Below are positions 39,420-51,318 of a stretch of DNA of 64,000 bases, one piece after another. Source of the DNA: Manduca sexta (lineage: Eukaryota > Arthropoda > Insecta > Lepidoptera > Sphingidae); assembly GCF_014839805.1 (NCBI RefSeq), contig NC_051115.1, positions 1,107,600-1,171,599 of the forward strand. Direction: 5' to 3'. The first letter of the stretch is position 1, and each line of letters begins with the position of its first letter. The position numbers and the translations under genes are program-made. The notes under the pieces were generated by a model. That model ran no database searches, was not told where the DNA came from, and worked only from the letters and a program-made list of their open reading frames with translations.

Positions 39420-41089
39420 TACACCGTGACTTTATAGTCGTTTTGGAACCGAAGCGTGGTTACTTAGAACAGTTTGTAGAACCAAGAAAAAATAGTGAAT
39501 AAATTCTACGGTCTATATTAAAAAAATAATCCAAATAATATTTTTCACTCGTTCGAGTTTGATAATGATTTTATAGTAACGCCGCGACGATCTATTCACA
39601 AACGACGCACACTACCAAAGTGTGTCAGCTGATACCTACCAAGAGCGATAAGACGCGCGCGCGGTTCCCGAGTTCCTTGATTTAAAAACTAGTACCTACA
39701 CTACCACCTTTAAATTAAATGCTTTATCATGGTGATGGTATTGATTGTATCAGGGATAATATCACATCACAACTCATTACGCTATGTACCTATTTCACAT
39801 CTTGAATCAGTTGATACGAGGCACGAACGCAATTGTTTTTGATTTTTTCATTTTCACTTTGGAAGAACAAGCATTATTAAATTTATTCAAAATCACAATT
39901 AAATAAGTAAATGGATACTCCAATTTCTCCTTCATACTTTACACGGGCTTAGGACCGTCGGAAATACCTACTTTATGAAAGCATTTCTTTCCAATAAAAT
40001 ACCTACTTAATTTATTGTCTAAGTAATAAAAATAAATAGCGCGAGCGAACTATGAGTATTTCGGGCGTATTTAAAAAATTGGAGCTATTTACAAAATAAT
40101 CAACTTACATACCTAAACAGTTTATTTACAAATTACCTATTTACACTTCCCTGTAACGAAGCATTAAGCAACTGCTCGAAATGCTCTCCGCCGCGTTCGT
40201 TACACAAACGTTCACGTTTTGAGTTATTGTATTTAAGCTTTCGCAATGTGTTTGTCACTTTTCACTCGGTTAAAGGCGTCCACTATCGCACTACGTAACT
40301 CGTCACATGTTTTGTGTTCCCGGAAATACACGGGTCTTTTTATTTTTCACCACAAGACAAAATCAAAGGGTGCTCACTCCGGGCTTCACGCCGGCCAAGC
40401 CACGGGGCCGCCGCGGCCAATCCATAGGTCACAAAACTCGTTGTTGAGATGGGCAGGTACTGTACTTGCATAATCCGTGGAAAAGGCGCTGGGGTGCAGC
40501 CAAGATAGTGGGAGTGAATTGAACTTGAGGAGTTTCGATCTCGTGAAGTCGCAGCGCATTCAAATGATCCGGCTGGGAGTACAACCGCCTAACCTCTTCC
40601 AAATTGTACTTACTTTGCAACAGCGTATAGCTGAACCATTGACAAATACTCCACGTTTGAATATTGAATACTGACGACTCATTTTCGCATGGCTACGAAA
40701 TCAAAACAGCCTAATCGCGCGCGTGTTGTCGTATTACTGACTGAAGGACGGCGCGGCGGGCGGGGGTGCGCGGGAGTGTATGCGCTCGCCGTGCCATGGT
40801 ATAGGTACATCAGGGGGGTGCACGTGATTGGCGACGACGCGACGTGGCGCGGCGGTCTCTTTGTACCTATTTTTTTTAAGAATATTTTGCCGCTTAGTTA
40901 TGAATGGGACCGATCGTAGTGTTTGTAGTGGCGTTACCACGAGTTCTCATTTATTATTCGGAAACGAGTATTCATTTTAATGTTAAAAAAAATGTTTTAA
41001 TTTTATTAAACTGATATTTTTTTTCACTTCTACTATTGATATAGAATTCAAATTTTTCGGTTCCAAAACGACTATAAAGTCACGGTGTA
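39420..41089. mobile_element. Tc1/mariner-like DNA transposon, complete ends
   Basis: Perfect 34-bp inverted termini (39420-39453 and 41056-41089), beginning TACACCGTGACTTTATAGTC, each bordered by TA (39418-39419 and 41090-41091) as expected for this superfamily. 1670 bp. The transposase inside is degraded. Confidence 0.88.
40190..40560 (-). pseudogene. Degraded mariner-type transposase, C-terminal part
   Basis: In one minus-strand frame: AHLNNEFCDLWIGRGGPVAW, then a stop, then FDFVLW and a FREHKTCDELRSAIV tail. This matches the second-aspartate to C-terminal region of insect mariner-type transposases (usual form: WIGRGGP...WPPRSPDLTPLDFFLWG). The catalytic region is broken, so this copy cannot make transposase. 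Confidence 0.7.
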
Positions 41090-41661
41090 TAAGTCACGTA
41101 CGAGCGCATGAAAGATTAATACTTGGTTCACAACGTCCAAGTGTGAGACTGTAAAAGGCATTTCAGGTAGGTACAGTTTCTGCTTTCGAACAGGTTTTAT
41201 AACTAATTATATCCACCTTCAGCAAGCGTTAAGGCAAAGACAGCAGGGCGAGCAAAGAGTGAGCAAAGCGCCAATGTTAGGGGCTCAAAATTAGCGCTTT
41301 ACTTCGGGGAAAGATAGCTGGAAAATCGTCGGAGACCGTAAATTACGAGAAGCTGTCTTTTTCAAAATCTTCGATGTCTTATTTATGAGGTAGTATACCT
41401 AGATACGTTAGAGTCAATCTAAGGTATTCAGGCACCGGTCCAAAAATATTTTATCGATCATCGTATATAATCTATGTTACTCTTCAATAATCGATAAAAT
41501 AATCGACTAAACATCACTATTTTAATCAATTCATATTTTGACAGTTCAAATTTCGTTCCTCGCTCTTGTTGATTTTTGTTGTTCAATTCAAAATACATTT
41601 TTCTCAATGATAATAATAAGAATAGCTCAATTAATGCTTTAGTCCCATCCGTATTAATACA

Positions 41662-44600
41662 ATGGAGGAAATAAAGGTGGAATTTGATAAGTCTGCTATT
41701 TGTCACGGCTGTTTGAGTGTGAATCGTGAACTATCAACTCTTGGCGATTATTATGAGATATTTTATTACGTATTGGGGGAAGAAATACTGGACCTTAATG
41801 ATGTGAGTGTTTTGTACGTTTATCTGCCGTATTTGAGGTATTTAACCAGTATTTTGATGATTAATTAGTATTTTTTTTATGTTTATTTACCATGGAAATT
41901 ATATCATGAATTTTGCTGGTATAGTACGAAGCTAATATACTATATCACAAACTTTCATATTTATAATCTCAGTAAGATGAATTATCAATCTCTCCTAGCC
42001 GAAGTTTGCTACAGCGGCCAATCTCAACAGAGATCAGCCATGCAGGAGATATTATAGTGAACATGTGACTGCAATACATAGCAATCTCTGTTCCTTCACT
42101 CTCATAGTCCGGTGAGACGGCAATCCAATATGACCGGAGAGAGATCAGGCGCAGGACCACTGGCTTTAAATGCTTTATAAGGCACAGGGGTATCACACTG
42201 ATAATTTCTTAACTTCGGGCTACAACAGATTTATTGTTAAGATGGAAAACCCAGTTACAATTATTTTTAACCAAACCGAAATTCGAACCCAGAATCTCAG
42301 CACTGTAGTCACATTTAGTGATATGCTTTAACTTGCTTCCACATATATGCTTTGTTAGCGTTATATTTTAAGATAGAAAAAAAAACAGTCAATAAGATCA
42401 TGATGAGTAACTAGTAACTTTTAATTGATTACAGAGACCAGATGTGTTTCTCTGCTGGGAGTGTCTTGCCGTGTTAAGGAAGTTGAAAATGTTTCAGAAA
42501 CAAATAAGGAATGCAAGAGACATGCTGGCCGATGCATATTTCCATTGGGTAAATTGTTTTCTTATAGCAAAGTGTTTCAACTTTTAAGAACCTATACCTT
42601 AAAAGCAACCCTTGGAGAATCATGTTTAGTCCATATTTCTTAAAATCCTTTTTCTCAGGAACAGATAAGGCTACCAAGTGGAAATTTATATGGAACACTT
42701 GGGCCTAAGGTCTCAGCTGTAAAAAAATTAAACTTGTAAGTCAATGCGAACATAATATATGATTGTTTATGTGCATATTTATCTATGATACAGGCCTGGA
42801 CCCTAGTGGTGTGACCGCCATGACCTGGTGTAATGATTAAATTGTTGAATCCATGAATAATTAAATAAATATTATGCGATTTCACAAAGGAATCAAATCC
42901 TATAAGGTACTTCCCGTTGACCTAGAATCATTAAATTGAGCAAGAAGCAATATTACAGCATATGTGATGAAAAATGTGAAAATTGTAAATATGTACTTTA
43001 ATAAAAAAAAAGCGAATTCACTACATATTACAACTTTATTATTTGCGGTTGGTGCAATATCCGTGACTATGGTGATCAGATAGCAAAGTAAAGTTTGTGA
43101 ACTTTGAAACTACATATGTACTCATTTTTACCACTGCTAACATTGTGTAAAAAATCATCCATGAGTAATGAATATTTTCACAAAAATTGTGGTTACTGAC
43201 TTTTTAATAATTTTGTACCTTAGTGTGAGTAGCACATAGTATGTGAATGTATTTCCGACTGAAAGTTTAATGTTGCCGCTGCGACGAATTCTCTTAAAGG
43301 TCTCTTGTTCGATCTCTTAGTTGGGCAAAGTGATGTTGAATTTTTGTACTCAATATCAGCCCAGAGTCTGGAATTTATTTCCAATATGCTGATAGGCTCG
43401 TCCCCCTATCACATTATGGAACGAAATAAATTATTGATTTTTATAAACAATTTTGAATTTTGAATACTACCAGTTGCGCCTCTGCCAACTTCTTCGCGAA
43501 AAAAAGGCGCGAGTGTCTCAACTTTTTTTTTTTATTCCCAGAAATTCCAAGACGACGTATACACCCTCTCCACTCTCGGCATAAATAAAAAGGACAATTA
43601 CGATCTAGCGATAGATGAAGATGCTATCGAACCTATTCTCTTCGTAGCCGAACCGGAAGTGAAAGAAGAATCCGAAGACATAATCGCTAAAGAAGAAAAT
43701 GATCCAGAATCAGAAGTCGATAATATTGACATAGAAGATAATCTCAAAATAGAACCAGAGGTCACTAAGAAAGTATTTTCCCGTTCAAAAGGAAGGCAGC
43801 AGTCTATAAAAATATATGAGAAATATGCAATAATAACGGAGAATAAGGAAATAAAACTCGACGATCTTAGCCAACATTATGTTAAAGTGTATCTAGATGA
43901 GAAGGAAGTTGAAAAGTTGGTGGATAAAAGAGATAGAAGAGACTGCAGTTTTCCTAAAATGCCCTACAAATGTATAGAATGTAGACTAGGGTATAAGAGA
44001 CAGACAGATCTGAATCGGCATAACCAGTTTCAACATTGTTCGGTGAGTTCTTGCATATACTGGAATATTTTCTTTTTTTTATGTTTCCCAGTTCTGCCAT
44101 GCTAAGTTCAAAAGCGGTATCTAAAAAAAATACTTTTATGTCGCCAGATAACTTAAAGCAATGTCCATCCAATGAACTTACCTAAATAACGGTATCTTGT
44201 TTAGAACTTTAAAAAAACCTTAAAAGATTTTCTCTATCTCAGTTTTACATACAAAACTATATTTACAAAACTTCGATTAGCTTGAAATAAGGTTTGCCTG
44301 ACGTACCGCTTTTGCGCTTAGCATGGCAGTATTGTCAATACTTGAAGATTCCTGCGAATGGGACACTGAATCGCCCCCCCCCCCCCTTCGACAATAGGGT
44401 TACATGAAAAAGGGCTGAGGGAAGGAAGAGGATGGGATTTTGAGTTACAGGGTCATTTTGACATCCTTCGGGCCAGTCCCGCATAGGAAGAAGACCACTG
44501 CGGGTTTTGGTTGGCATACCGGTGGTAACAGGTGTTGGGGACTCGGTCCAATGCTCGCTCGGATGCTATAATCCCGAGTCGACATTGGGACGTAAGATCG

Positions 44601-47600
44601 GTGAAACCAACATAACCGTTCCACTCCCCCAAGTGATGGTAGAGGTAACGCGTTGTTTGCCATACGAAAAATATTGTCATTGCGTTACAAAATTTTTATT
44701 GTATTAGGAAGATTTATTAGGGCGTTTGAGGATCATCAGCTCTTTTTTTATCTGAAGTTATAATTTTTAAGACTTGTGCTCTTTTTAATTTTGAATGAAG
44801 AGACGAGCTTCCCGTTCGCCTGATGGTAAGCGATACGACCGATAAACAGTAGAAACACCATCCAACTTGAATTACAAAGTATTGTTTGGTATTCCAATGC
44901 GCTGGCCATCCTGAGAGATGAGATATTAAGTCTTATGTCCAGTAGTTACACTGGCCACAATGTTCTTCAAAACGGAACACAACAGTGACTACACACTGCT
45001 ATAAGAATAGACATTGCGGTGATACCTACCCATGCGGACTCTCACATAAGAGAGACCACCAGTATTTCCGCGCATTTGAAAGAACTGAATTTTTCGCAGT
45101 GAAGGAAAACATCGTGAGGAAACCTGCTAAGAAGTTCTCTATAGGAATTTCGAGGGTGGGTGAAGTCTACCAATCCGCATTACAGCGTGGTGGACTAAGG
45201 CCTAATCCCTCTCAGTAGTAGAGGAGGCCCGTGCCCAACAGTGGGACAGACATAATACAGGGCTGATTATAATTTTTCAGTACGAGAAACCAGTTAGATG
45301 TCTAGAATGCAACAAAAAGCAGCCTTCACTCGAGCGGATGGTAAAACACTGGGCCCATCACTCGCGCATGCTCCGTTGTCTCCAGTGTTACAACATATGC
45401 AGGTCATTGGGTGAACTGAAGAAACATATGAACAGGGTGCACACTTCAGTATACACCTGCAAGCAGTGCAATGTGCAGTTGAAGTGAGTAAAAATTTGTT
45501 TAAAATTATGCATTTTTTACTGGATGGATAAGTAAATGCCAAATGTAGTTCAATTGAGTACAAATTAGTTTAAAACTTTGTGCATATGTTTACTGGATCG
45601 TTAGGTAGGCGACGAATGTAGTTCAATACAAAGTTAATTAAAATTTTGTGCATTTTTTTTGCTGGTTAGATAGGTAGGTACCGGGTGTAGTTCAAATGAG
45701 TACAAATTAGTTTAAAACTTTTTGCATTTTTTACTGGATAGATTGGTTGGTACCAAATGTAGTTCAAGTGAGTACAAATTTGTTTAAAACTTGTGCATTT
45801 TTTTGCTGGATAGATAGGTTGGTGCCAAATGTAGTTCAAGTGTGTACAAAATCGTTTAAAACTGTGCATTTTTTACTGGATAGATAGGTAGATGCCGAAT
45901 GCAGCTCAAGTGAGTACAAATTACTTTAAAACTGTGAATTTTTACTGGATAGATGGGTAGGTAACAAATGCAGTTCAAGTGAGTACAAATTTATTTAAAA
46001 TGTTGTGCATTTTTTTACTTGATAGATAGGTAGGTAACAAAATATGTTGTTCAAGTGAGTACAATTTTGTTTAAAACTTTGTTCATGTTATTACTGGATA
46101 GATAGGTAGTAATATGTAGTTCAAGTGAGTACAAATTATTTTAAAACTGTGCATTTTTACTGGATAGATAGGTATAATGCTTTTTCTTAATAAAATGTCA
46201 AAAGCTTTGTGATGTTTTTAGCACTCTGCGCGAATTCAGCGTACACTACAAACACGATCATCTGCGCATGTACTGCGACTACTGTGGGAAGGCATTCTAC
46301 AAGAAGTCGCTACTCGAGGGTCACATCCGGTGAGTTGCTTTTTTTTATACTTGCGCAGTGACCCCCACTGCACCTGATGGTAAGTGGAGTGTGGTCCAAT
46401 AGAATGTCGACTGACGAGAGATGGTTACCTCTCGGCAGTCGATAGAATTATGCCGGCTTGTTGGACTGACACACAGGCTGATCCCGGAACGCGACATACT
46501 TACGTGGACTATGGCGAGTTTTAAGTTTTAACACCTCATGTAATGTGGTCGGTATTCGGGTGGTCATAAAATATATCCTACTAACAGCAAAATTAAGCAA
46601 TAATTTTGAATAAACAGTAGTAGAGGAGGCCCGTGCTCAGCGGTGGGCAAGTATATAATACAGGGCTGATATTATTATTATTTATTGAATAAACGGTCTT
46701 ACCCCATTATCCGAACTTACCCTAATATACTTAAACTAATTTCCCAATTTGTCCTTCGACTTTCATGGCTCCTACGATTTAAAATATTTTCCCCACCAGC
46801 CGCAACCACATGCCGGCGTACTGCGTGGAGTGCAACCGCTCTTACCAGCAGTACCACGTGTTGGAGAACCACATACGCACATACCATCCGCACCTCATGC
46901 GCGGCGCTGTCAACAGCGAAGCGTCGTACTGCGTCGAGTGTGACAAGCAATACTCCAGTGTGTACAAATACAAGAGACATATACTGCAGTCGGCGAGGCA
47001 CACGCCTCAGAAGAGGATACGGTGAGTTTTGTATTGAATTCCCTACTAACCCCCTTATTCACAGACGTTATTTATCTAAGGACGGAACATTGCTGTGATA
47101 ACTGTTTCTCAGTGCTAACGGCTTGGCAGCCTTCGCAGTGCGTGTAGGGCCGTTGTGATTGGCTAATTAAATATAATATATTGAGATACGACTTGAATCT
47201 AGTTAGCTATCAGATAAACAAAGCCCCTGGCCGAAGCCCAATAGAGAGAGGGGGGGGTGACTTTTTTATTTTTCGAAAAATATTGAAATAAAACCATTTT
47301 CGGATTTTATCGCGGTTTTTATATTACGATTTTTCTCCTCACGTTTCGAAAACTCCAGCTAGCCAGAAAAGTCAGTCACAATATCTACCTACATTTTACA
47401 ATTGAAAATATTTTTTAGTTTTTTAAAAATTTATAAAATCCGAAAAATAGTTTCTTTTTCCACCTAACAATCGCATAAATATAAAAAATATTTTTTTTCT
47501 ATATTCTAGTGTTCCGTGCCCGGACTGCGGTAAAGTATTCACTCGCACGGCATACATGAACAATCATTACAGGCTGGTCCACGTGAAAGACACCAAACAT

Positions 47601-49086
47601 CGCTGCGAACTGTGCCATAAGGTAAAGAAAAAGTTTGCATGGGAGAAACAATTATAATATTAGAAATATTTTATATGTTCATAATTAGTCCTTACTTCAA
47701 AACGCTCGTAGGGCCGTTTAAGTATCACGTAAATTTTTGAGGATTTTTGTGCCAGATTTTTGCATTAACGACCTTACCCCATTATCCGAACTTACCCCAA
47801 CATATTCTTAATTTATTTTATATTGTAAATTTATTTGTTTCAGTACTTCGCGACCGGGTACGCGTTGAGGAAACATAGACAATACGTTCACGAGAAGAAG
47901 ATGATGCCCAAAGACAAGATTTGTGACATATGTGGTCGGGGATTCAGTGTAAGTTTACTATTTTTATGAAAAAAAAGACTGGCTCGATAGCGCTGTTCTA
48001 TTGCGTGCGCGGTACGATTACTACTACAGCGCTGAGGTCCTGGGTTCGAATCCTGGGTCGGGCAAAGTGATATTTGGGTTTTTCTGCTCAGTATCAGCCT
48101 ATAATCTATTTGTGCCCGATACGGCGATAGGCCCGCCCCCTATCACATCATGAGACGGAATACACTTGACGAAAGATAGGTGCCTGGTCGCGCCTCTGCA
48201 TACCCGTTAGGGGATAAATGCGTTATGTGTGTTTACTTCTGTCTGATCATTCAATACTACTCATATTATAATAGCAAAAGTTTGTGAGGATGGATGTATG
48301 GATGTTCCTCTTTCACGAAAAAACTACTGAACGGATTTGGATGAAACTTGACAGTAATATTGGTTATACATCAGAATAACATAGGCTGCAATTTATAATG
48401 ATTTTGTGTAATTCGGTCATAATATAACGATACATATCAAGTAAGTCGGAAAAAAAATATCTCAGAAAACTCCTTCACGCGGACGAAGCCGCGAGCAAAA
48501 GATACACTTATATATATATAAAGTATTCTGTATAAAAGAAAAGTTCTTGAGTGGCGACCACGAACCGGGAGACGCAGCGTAGGCAGGCCCCCCACGAGAT
48601 GAACCGACGACCTGGGGCCTTATTCTCTATCCCGCACGTTATTTTAACAGTGCGTAACAAGCACGTAACACAACGCATCATGTTTAGGACTATAGAAATT
48701 TGGCTTACAGAATACCATTCCACGCACATTTCTCGAATATAACATGACACGGCCGCGTTACGCGTTTACACTATCATACAGAATAAGGGCCCTGGTGAAG
48801 GTCGCTAGAGTTCGATGGATGAGGGCGGCCCAGAACTGGTCCCTGTGGCGCTCAATAGGGAAGGTCTATGTCCACCAATGGACGATTCCCGGTTGAAATG
48901 ATGATGATGATGAAAGTATTCTGTTATCAGACCAACCGCATCCTGAGCAACCACCGGCGCACGCACACGGGCGAGCGCCCGTTCAAGTGCACGCACTGCG
49001 GCGCCAGTTTCGTGCAGTGCACCGCCTTACAGACACACATCAAGACCCAGCATAAGAACGTGGACAATATGCCCATGCAGGAGTGA
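41662..49086 (+). CDS. ZAD-C2H2 zinc-finger protein, gene 3 (complete)
   Basis: Complete paralogue of about 553 residues. Exons: 41662-41802, 42435-42548, 43542-44042, 45281-45483, 46222-46329, 46800-47021, 47510-47621, 47844-47948 and 48931-49086 (TGA). All GT-AG, with phases as in genes 1, 2 and 4. ZAD pairs CHGC and CWEC come from the first two exons; the linker exon is acidic ([12 protein letters not shown]) and ends in finger 1; ten more fingers follow. The last two are joined by TGERPF. Start: the ATG before EEIKVEFD, the only one opening the ZAD. A possible extra exon at 42659-42735 would break the frame and is left out. The intron after 45483 carries a repeat built on the splice donor, and a LINE tail ends 20 bp before the terminal exon. 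Probably a nuclear DNA-binding regulator. Confidence 0.9.
41985..42235. repeat. Interspersed repeat R6, copy 2
   Basis: GCCGAAGTTTGCTACAGCGG, GGAGATATTATAGTG and GATCAGGCGCAGGAC blocks shared with 5735-5945. First intron of gene 3. Confidence 0.5.
43095..43300. repeat. Partial copy of the 50840-51233 repeat
   Basis: Shares TTTCCGACTGAAAGTTTAAT, GTTGCCGCTGCGACGAATTC and neighbouring blocks; the right end is replaced by a SINE S1 at about 43290. Confidence 0.5.
43290..43425 (+). mobile_element. SINE S1, diverged
   Basis: B-box remnant TTGTTCGATCTC, then GGGCAAAGTGATGTTGAAT and the TCAGCCCAGAGTCTGGAATT body as in 305-556. About 115 bp before the linker exon of gene 3. Confidence 0.55.
44094..44329. 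mobile_element. MITE family A, copy 3 (both ends)
   Basis: CTGCCATGCTAAG and CTTAGCATGGCAG close the element; 236 bp. The most complete member of family A here. Starts about 50 bp after the donor of exon 43542-44042. Confidence 0.8.
44795..45062 (-). repeat. Interspersed repeat R2, reverse copy
   Basis: GACGAGCTTCCCGTTCGCC to CTCACATAAGAGAGACCACC. Passes directly into a truncated SINE S2. Confidence 0.55.
45090..45270 (+). mobile_element. SINE S2, 5'-truncated
   Basis: GAAGGAAAACATCGTGAGGA to GGGACAGACATAATACAGGG. Ends 12 bp before the acceptor of exon 45281; its tail is part of that intron's 3' end. Confidence 0.65.
45484..46190. repeat. Tandem repeat that includes the splice donor, gene 3
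   Basis: About ten units of 70-75 bp, each with TTCAAGTGAGTACAAATT, a GTGCATTTTTTACTGGATAG block and GATAGGTAGG. The first unit starts at the exon end (GTTGAA then GTGAGTAAAA), so the array copies the exon-intron junction. Intact donor-like AAGTGAGTA occurs at about 45779, 45910, 45979, 46055 and 46125. Confidence 0.85.
46370..46680 (+). repeat. R3 copy followed by SINE S2 tail
   Basis: 46370-46540 matches R3 (GGTCCAATAGAATGTCGACT). 46610-46680 is the last 70 bp of SINE S2 (AGAGGAGGCCCGTGCTCAGC to an ATTATTATT end). Intron of gene 3. Confidence 0.55.
47050..47225. mobile_element. Fold-back element, family F, partial
   Basis: CCCCCTTATTCACAGACG left end and body up to the CAGATAAACAAAG block; the right inverted end is missing. 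Starts about 30 bp after the donor at 47022. Confidence 0.65.
47985..48230 (+). mobile_element. SINE S1
   Basis: B box GGTTCGAATCC at 48043-48053 with an A-box-like region before it; best-preserved S1 copy. In the last intron of gene 3. Confidence 0.7.
48250..48510 (+). mobile_element. Helitron 3' part
   Basis: Ends with the hairpin GCGGACGAAGCCGCGAGCAAAAG as in Lep1-like elements, but CTAG is replaced by ATAC. The 5' terminal block is absent. Confidence 0.5.
48545..48910 (+). pseudogene. RTE-like LINE 3' tail split by a MITE
   Basis: 48545-48613 encodes [12 protein letters not shown] and PPTRWTDDL. 48793-48910 continues with [10 protein letters not shown] and VHQWTIPG and ends in GATGATGATGATG. 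MITE family B lies between. The LINE end is 20 bp from the acceptor of the terminal exon of gene 3. Confidence 0.8.
48614..48792. mobile_element. MITE family B, copy 3
   Basis: 179 bp, nearly identical to 1845-2021 and 28935-29113. Reading the LINE frame across it implies a 4-bp duplication CTGG at the insertion point. Confidence 0.85.
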
Positions 49087-49111
49087 ATAGAAGCATTACA
49101 TATTGGAAGGC

Positions 49112-49310
49112 AGTGTGGTCAATATTGTGTTCCGGTTTGAAGGACATTGTAGCCAGTGTAATAATGACTTAACATCTCATGTCTCAGTGAGCGCAGTGGA
49201 ATAACAAACAATACTTTGTAATTCAAGGTGTTGTTTTTACTGTTTATAGGCGGTCGTGTTACCATCAGGCGAACGGCAAGCTCGTCTCGTCATTCAAAGC
49301 AATAAAAAAG
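49112..49310 (+). repeat. R2 copy in the 3' region of gene 3
   Basis: R2 body 26 bp after the stop codon of gene 3. It contains AATAAA at 49301-49306, the nearest polyadenylation-like signal, so the transcript might end in the repeat. Confidence 0.5.
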
Positions 49311-49971
49311 GCAAATTAAAGTCAGGTATCTTAAGATGGTTCCTATTAAACAGATATCAACATCTCAAATTATATCTTAAGTTACAGCATATGACGGATA
49401 TTGAGAGCTGTGTTTGGTTACTAAACAACGCCGACTCAGTTGAGAACAAGCTTTTAAGACAACTTAAGTGTTGTGTTATTAAATATTGCGATACATTAAC
49501 ATTCTTACTTATAAACTTGTTTAACTTAAAAGGTGGTTGAGAATTGCTTAAATAGCTGTCAAAAGCATCACCAGTTCCTAGTTTAAGCCTTAAAGAGGCA
49601 AGATGGCGGGTTTCGACTTAAACTGACCGATTAAATATGTTTTAACTAAGCATAGCTTTGCGAAAATTAAGTAAGACTATTAATGACTACTTGAGATTGT
49701 GAAAGGTGACATTGATTTATTAATATCGCTCGAAATGTAACTGGGTTAAGTTTAGGATTATTAAAGAGGTGTAACTTAAAAAATAGTTTTATTTAAATTA
49801 ACTCTTAATACAATTTAAATTATTGTGTAAATAGAGACCAAGTACTTATGGTACAATGCACAATTAGTCGATTGTATAAGTCCTTATGTAATCGATTATC
49901 GATAAATCATTTCAATAATCTTCCTACACAGACATAAACATCTTCCTTCCTACTGCCCAATCTAATGATTG
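49311..49971. other. Spacer, nothing recognised
   Basis: AT-rich sequence with a short 94-codon frame that overlaps R2 and shows no familiar motif. Confidence 0.3.
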
Positions 49972-50215
49972 CATCGATATATGTACTAAGTACTAAATTT
50001 GGCGTTCCGAACATTCACTGTATCCAACTGATTTGAACTGCAATCCATTCAAAGTGACTAGTATGGTTTCAATATTGACAGAAAGTGAAATAATAATAAA
50101 TCGCTTTAGAACTGCATGTTTTTAAAAAGTTTGCAACGAACTTTGGTTCTAACTCCAGATTTTGAACAAATAGTTTATATGAACGTTCGTGTCTATAGAA
50201 TATACGTCAATGATT
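49972..50215 (+). repeat. Interspersed repeat R5, forward copy
   Basis: ATGTACTAAGTACTAAATTT to CTATAGAATATACGTCAATG, with an internal deletion relative to 5988-6320. Confidence 0.5.
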
Positions 50216-50839
50216 GATGGTATGTTTTATTTCTTTGCAATGTTAGTAATAAGATTGTAAATAATAAATTTTAATGAACATATAGTATATGGGGTAACAT
50301 CGGATACGGGGTAAGACCGATAACTGAGCAGGTATATTCGATAATATTTCTTGACCACACAGCTTGAAGTGTCATTTTGTGAACTATATATAACTCAGTG
50401 GCTACTAATGGCTTATTAGAGATCGGATTATATGCAAGTTAAAAGACCTAAAGTATGCATAATTATGCACTAAAAATGCATAGGTTGCAAGAAAAACGTG
50501 AAAATATGCAACATCCATTAATAAAGAGTAACTTATATTAGGTTTTTTAAGGCAGCATAAAATTTGCGGGATTTAAAAAAAAGGTTGCTGATTGCAATCA
50601 GTTCACGTAACATTGCTTTTTTTTAGGAGTGGTGACCTCAAAAAAACTCTTCCGGCAAGGTACTCAAAATGCTGCGGATTCGTTTGTATTTAACTTATTT
50701 TTAGTTGTATATAAAATAGTCAAGTAAGATGGCCTTATATATCGAAAATATGGATCACCCATGATTTTAGAAATTATAAAACCTACAAAAATTGGCAAAA
50801 TATGCAAATGCACATAATCCGGTCTATACTTATTGTACA

Positions 50840-51233
50840 TTTTGCACACAGCCATTTTGACATTGTGTTAGTTAATGAAACCACATACTCCTCTAGAACT
50901 CTGCTACATTGTGCCAAATATCATCTATGAATAATGCATTTTCATCGACAATCCCAGTGTCACTTTTTTGATTATTTAAAATTTTGTAGTTAGGTACGAA
51001 TATGGCGTTTGTGTGAGTGTATTTCTGACTGAAAGTATGATGTTGCTGCGACGAATTCTCTTAGAGTAGTAGTAGTGGCATTAGGAAGCGTAAAATTAAA
51101 TTTGATTTTTATTGCTATTTATTTTGTTCAAAGTTACACTTTTTATGGTACATCTACGATTCAAGTAACTTAGTGTTATTTTCAAGAAGATAATGTGGTT
51201 TCCTTTAGTAACGCAATGTTAAAATTACCCTGT
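50840..51233. mobile_element. MITE with CATTTTGACATTG ends
   Basis: CCATTTTGACATTGTGTTAG at the left and AACGCAATGTTAAAATTACC at the right, ending CCTGTA. Its halves match the two ends of the 20297-23251 structure and the fragment at 43095-43300. Non-coding. Confidence 0.6.
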
Positions 51234-51318
51234 ACCATCCTAGATAATATGTTTAAATATGTTTCATATAAATAAGATTTATGAATCTTGTTTAGAGCTG
51301 TGAATAAAATTAATGTAA

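Noticed and set aside
42659..42735. Regular coding exon of gene 3
   Set aside because: Its length (77 bp) would shift the frame of the next exon, and direct joining of 42548 to 43542 keeps the frame and matches the phase pattern of the paralogues; kept only as a finding.
45666..45869. Minus-strand frame with repeated HLNYIW
   Set aside because: Artefact of the 70-75 bp tandem repeat in an intron of gene 3.
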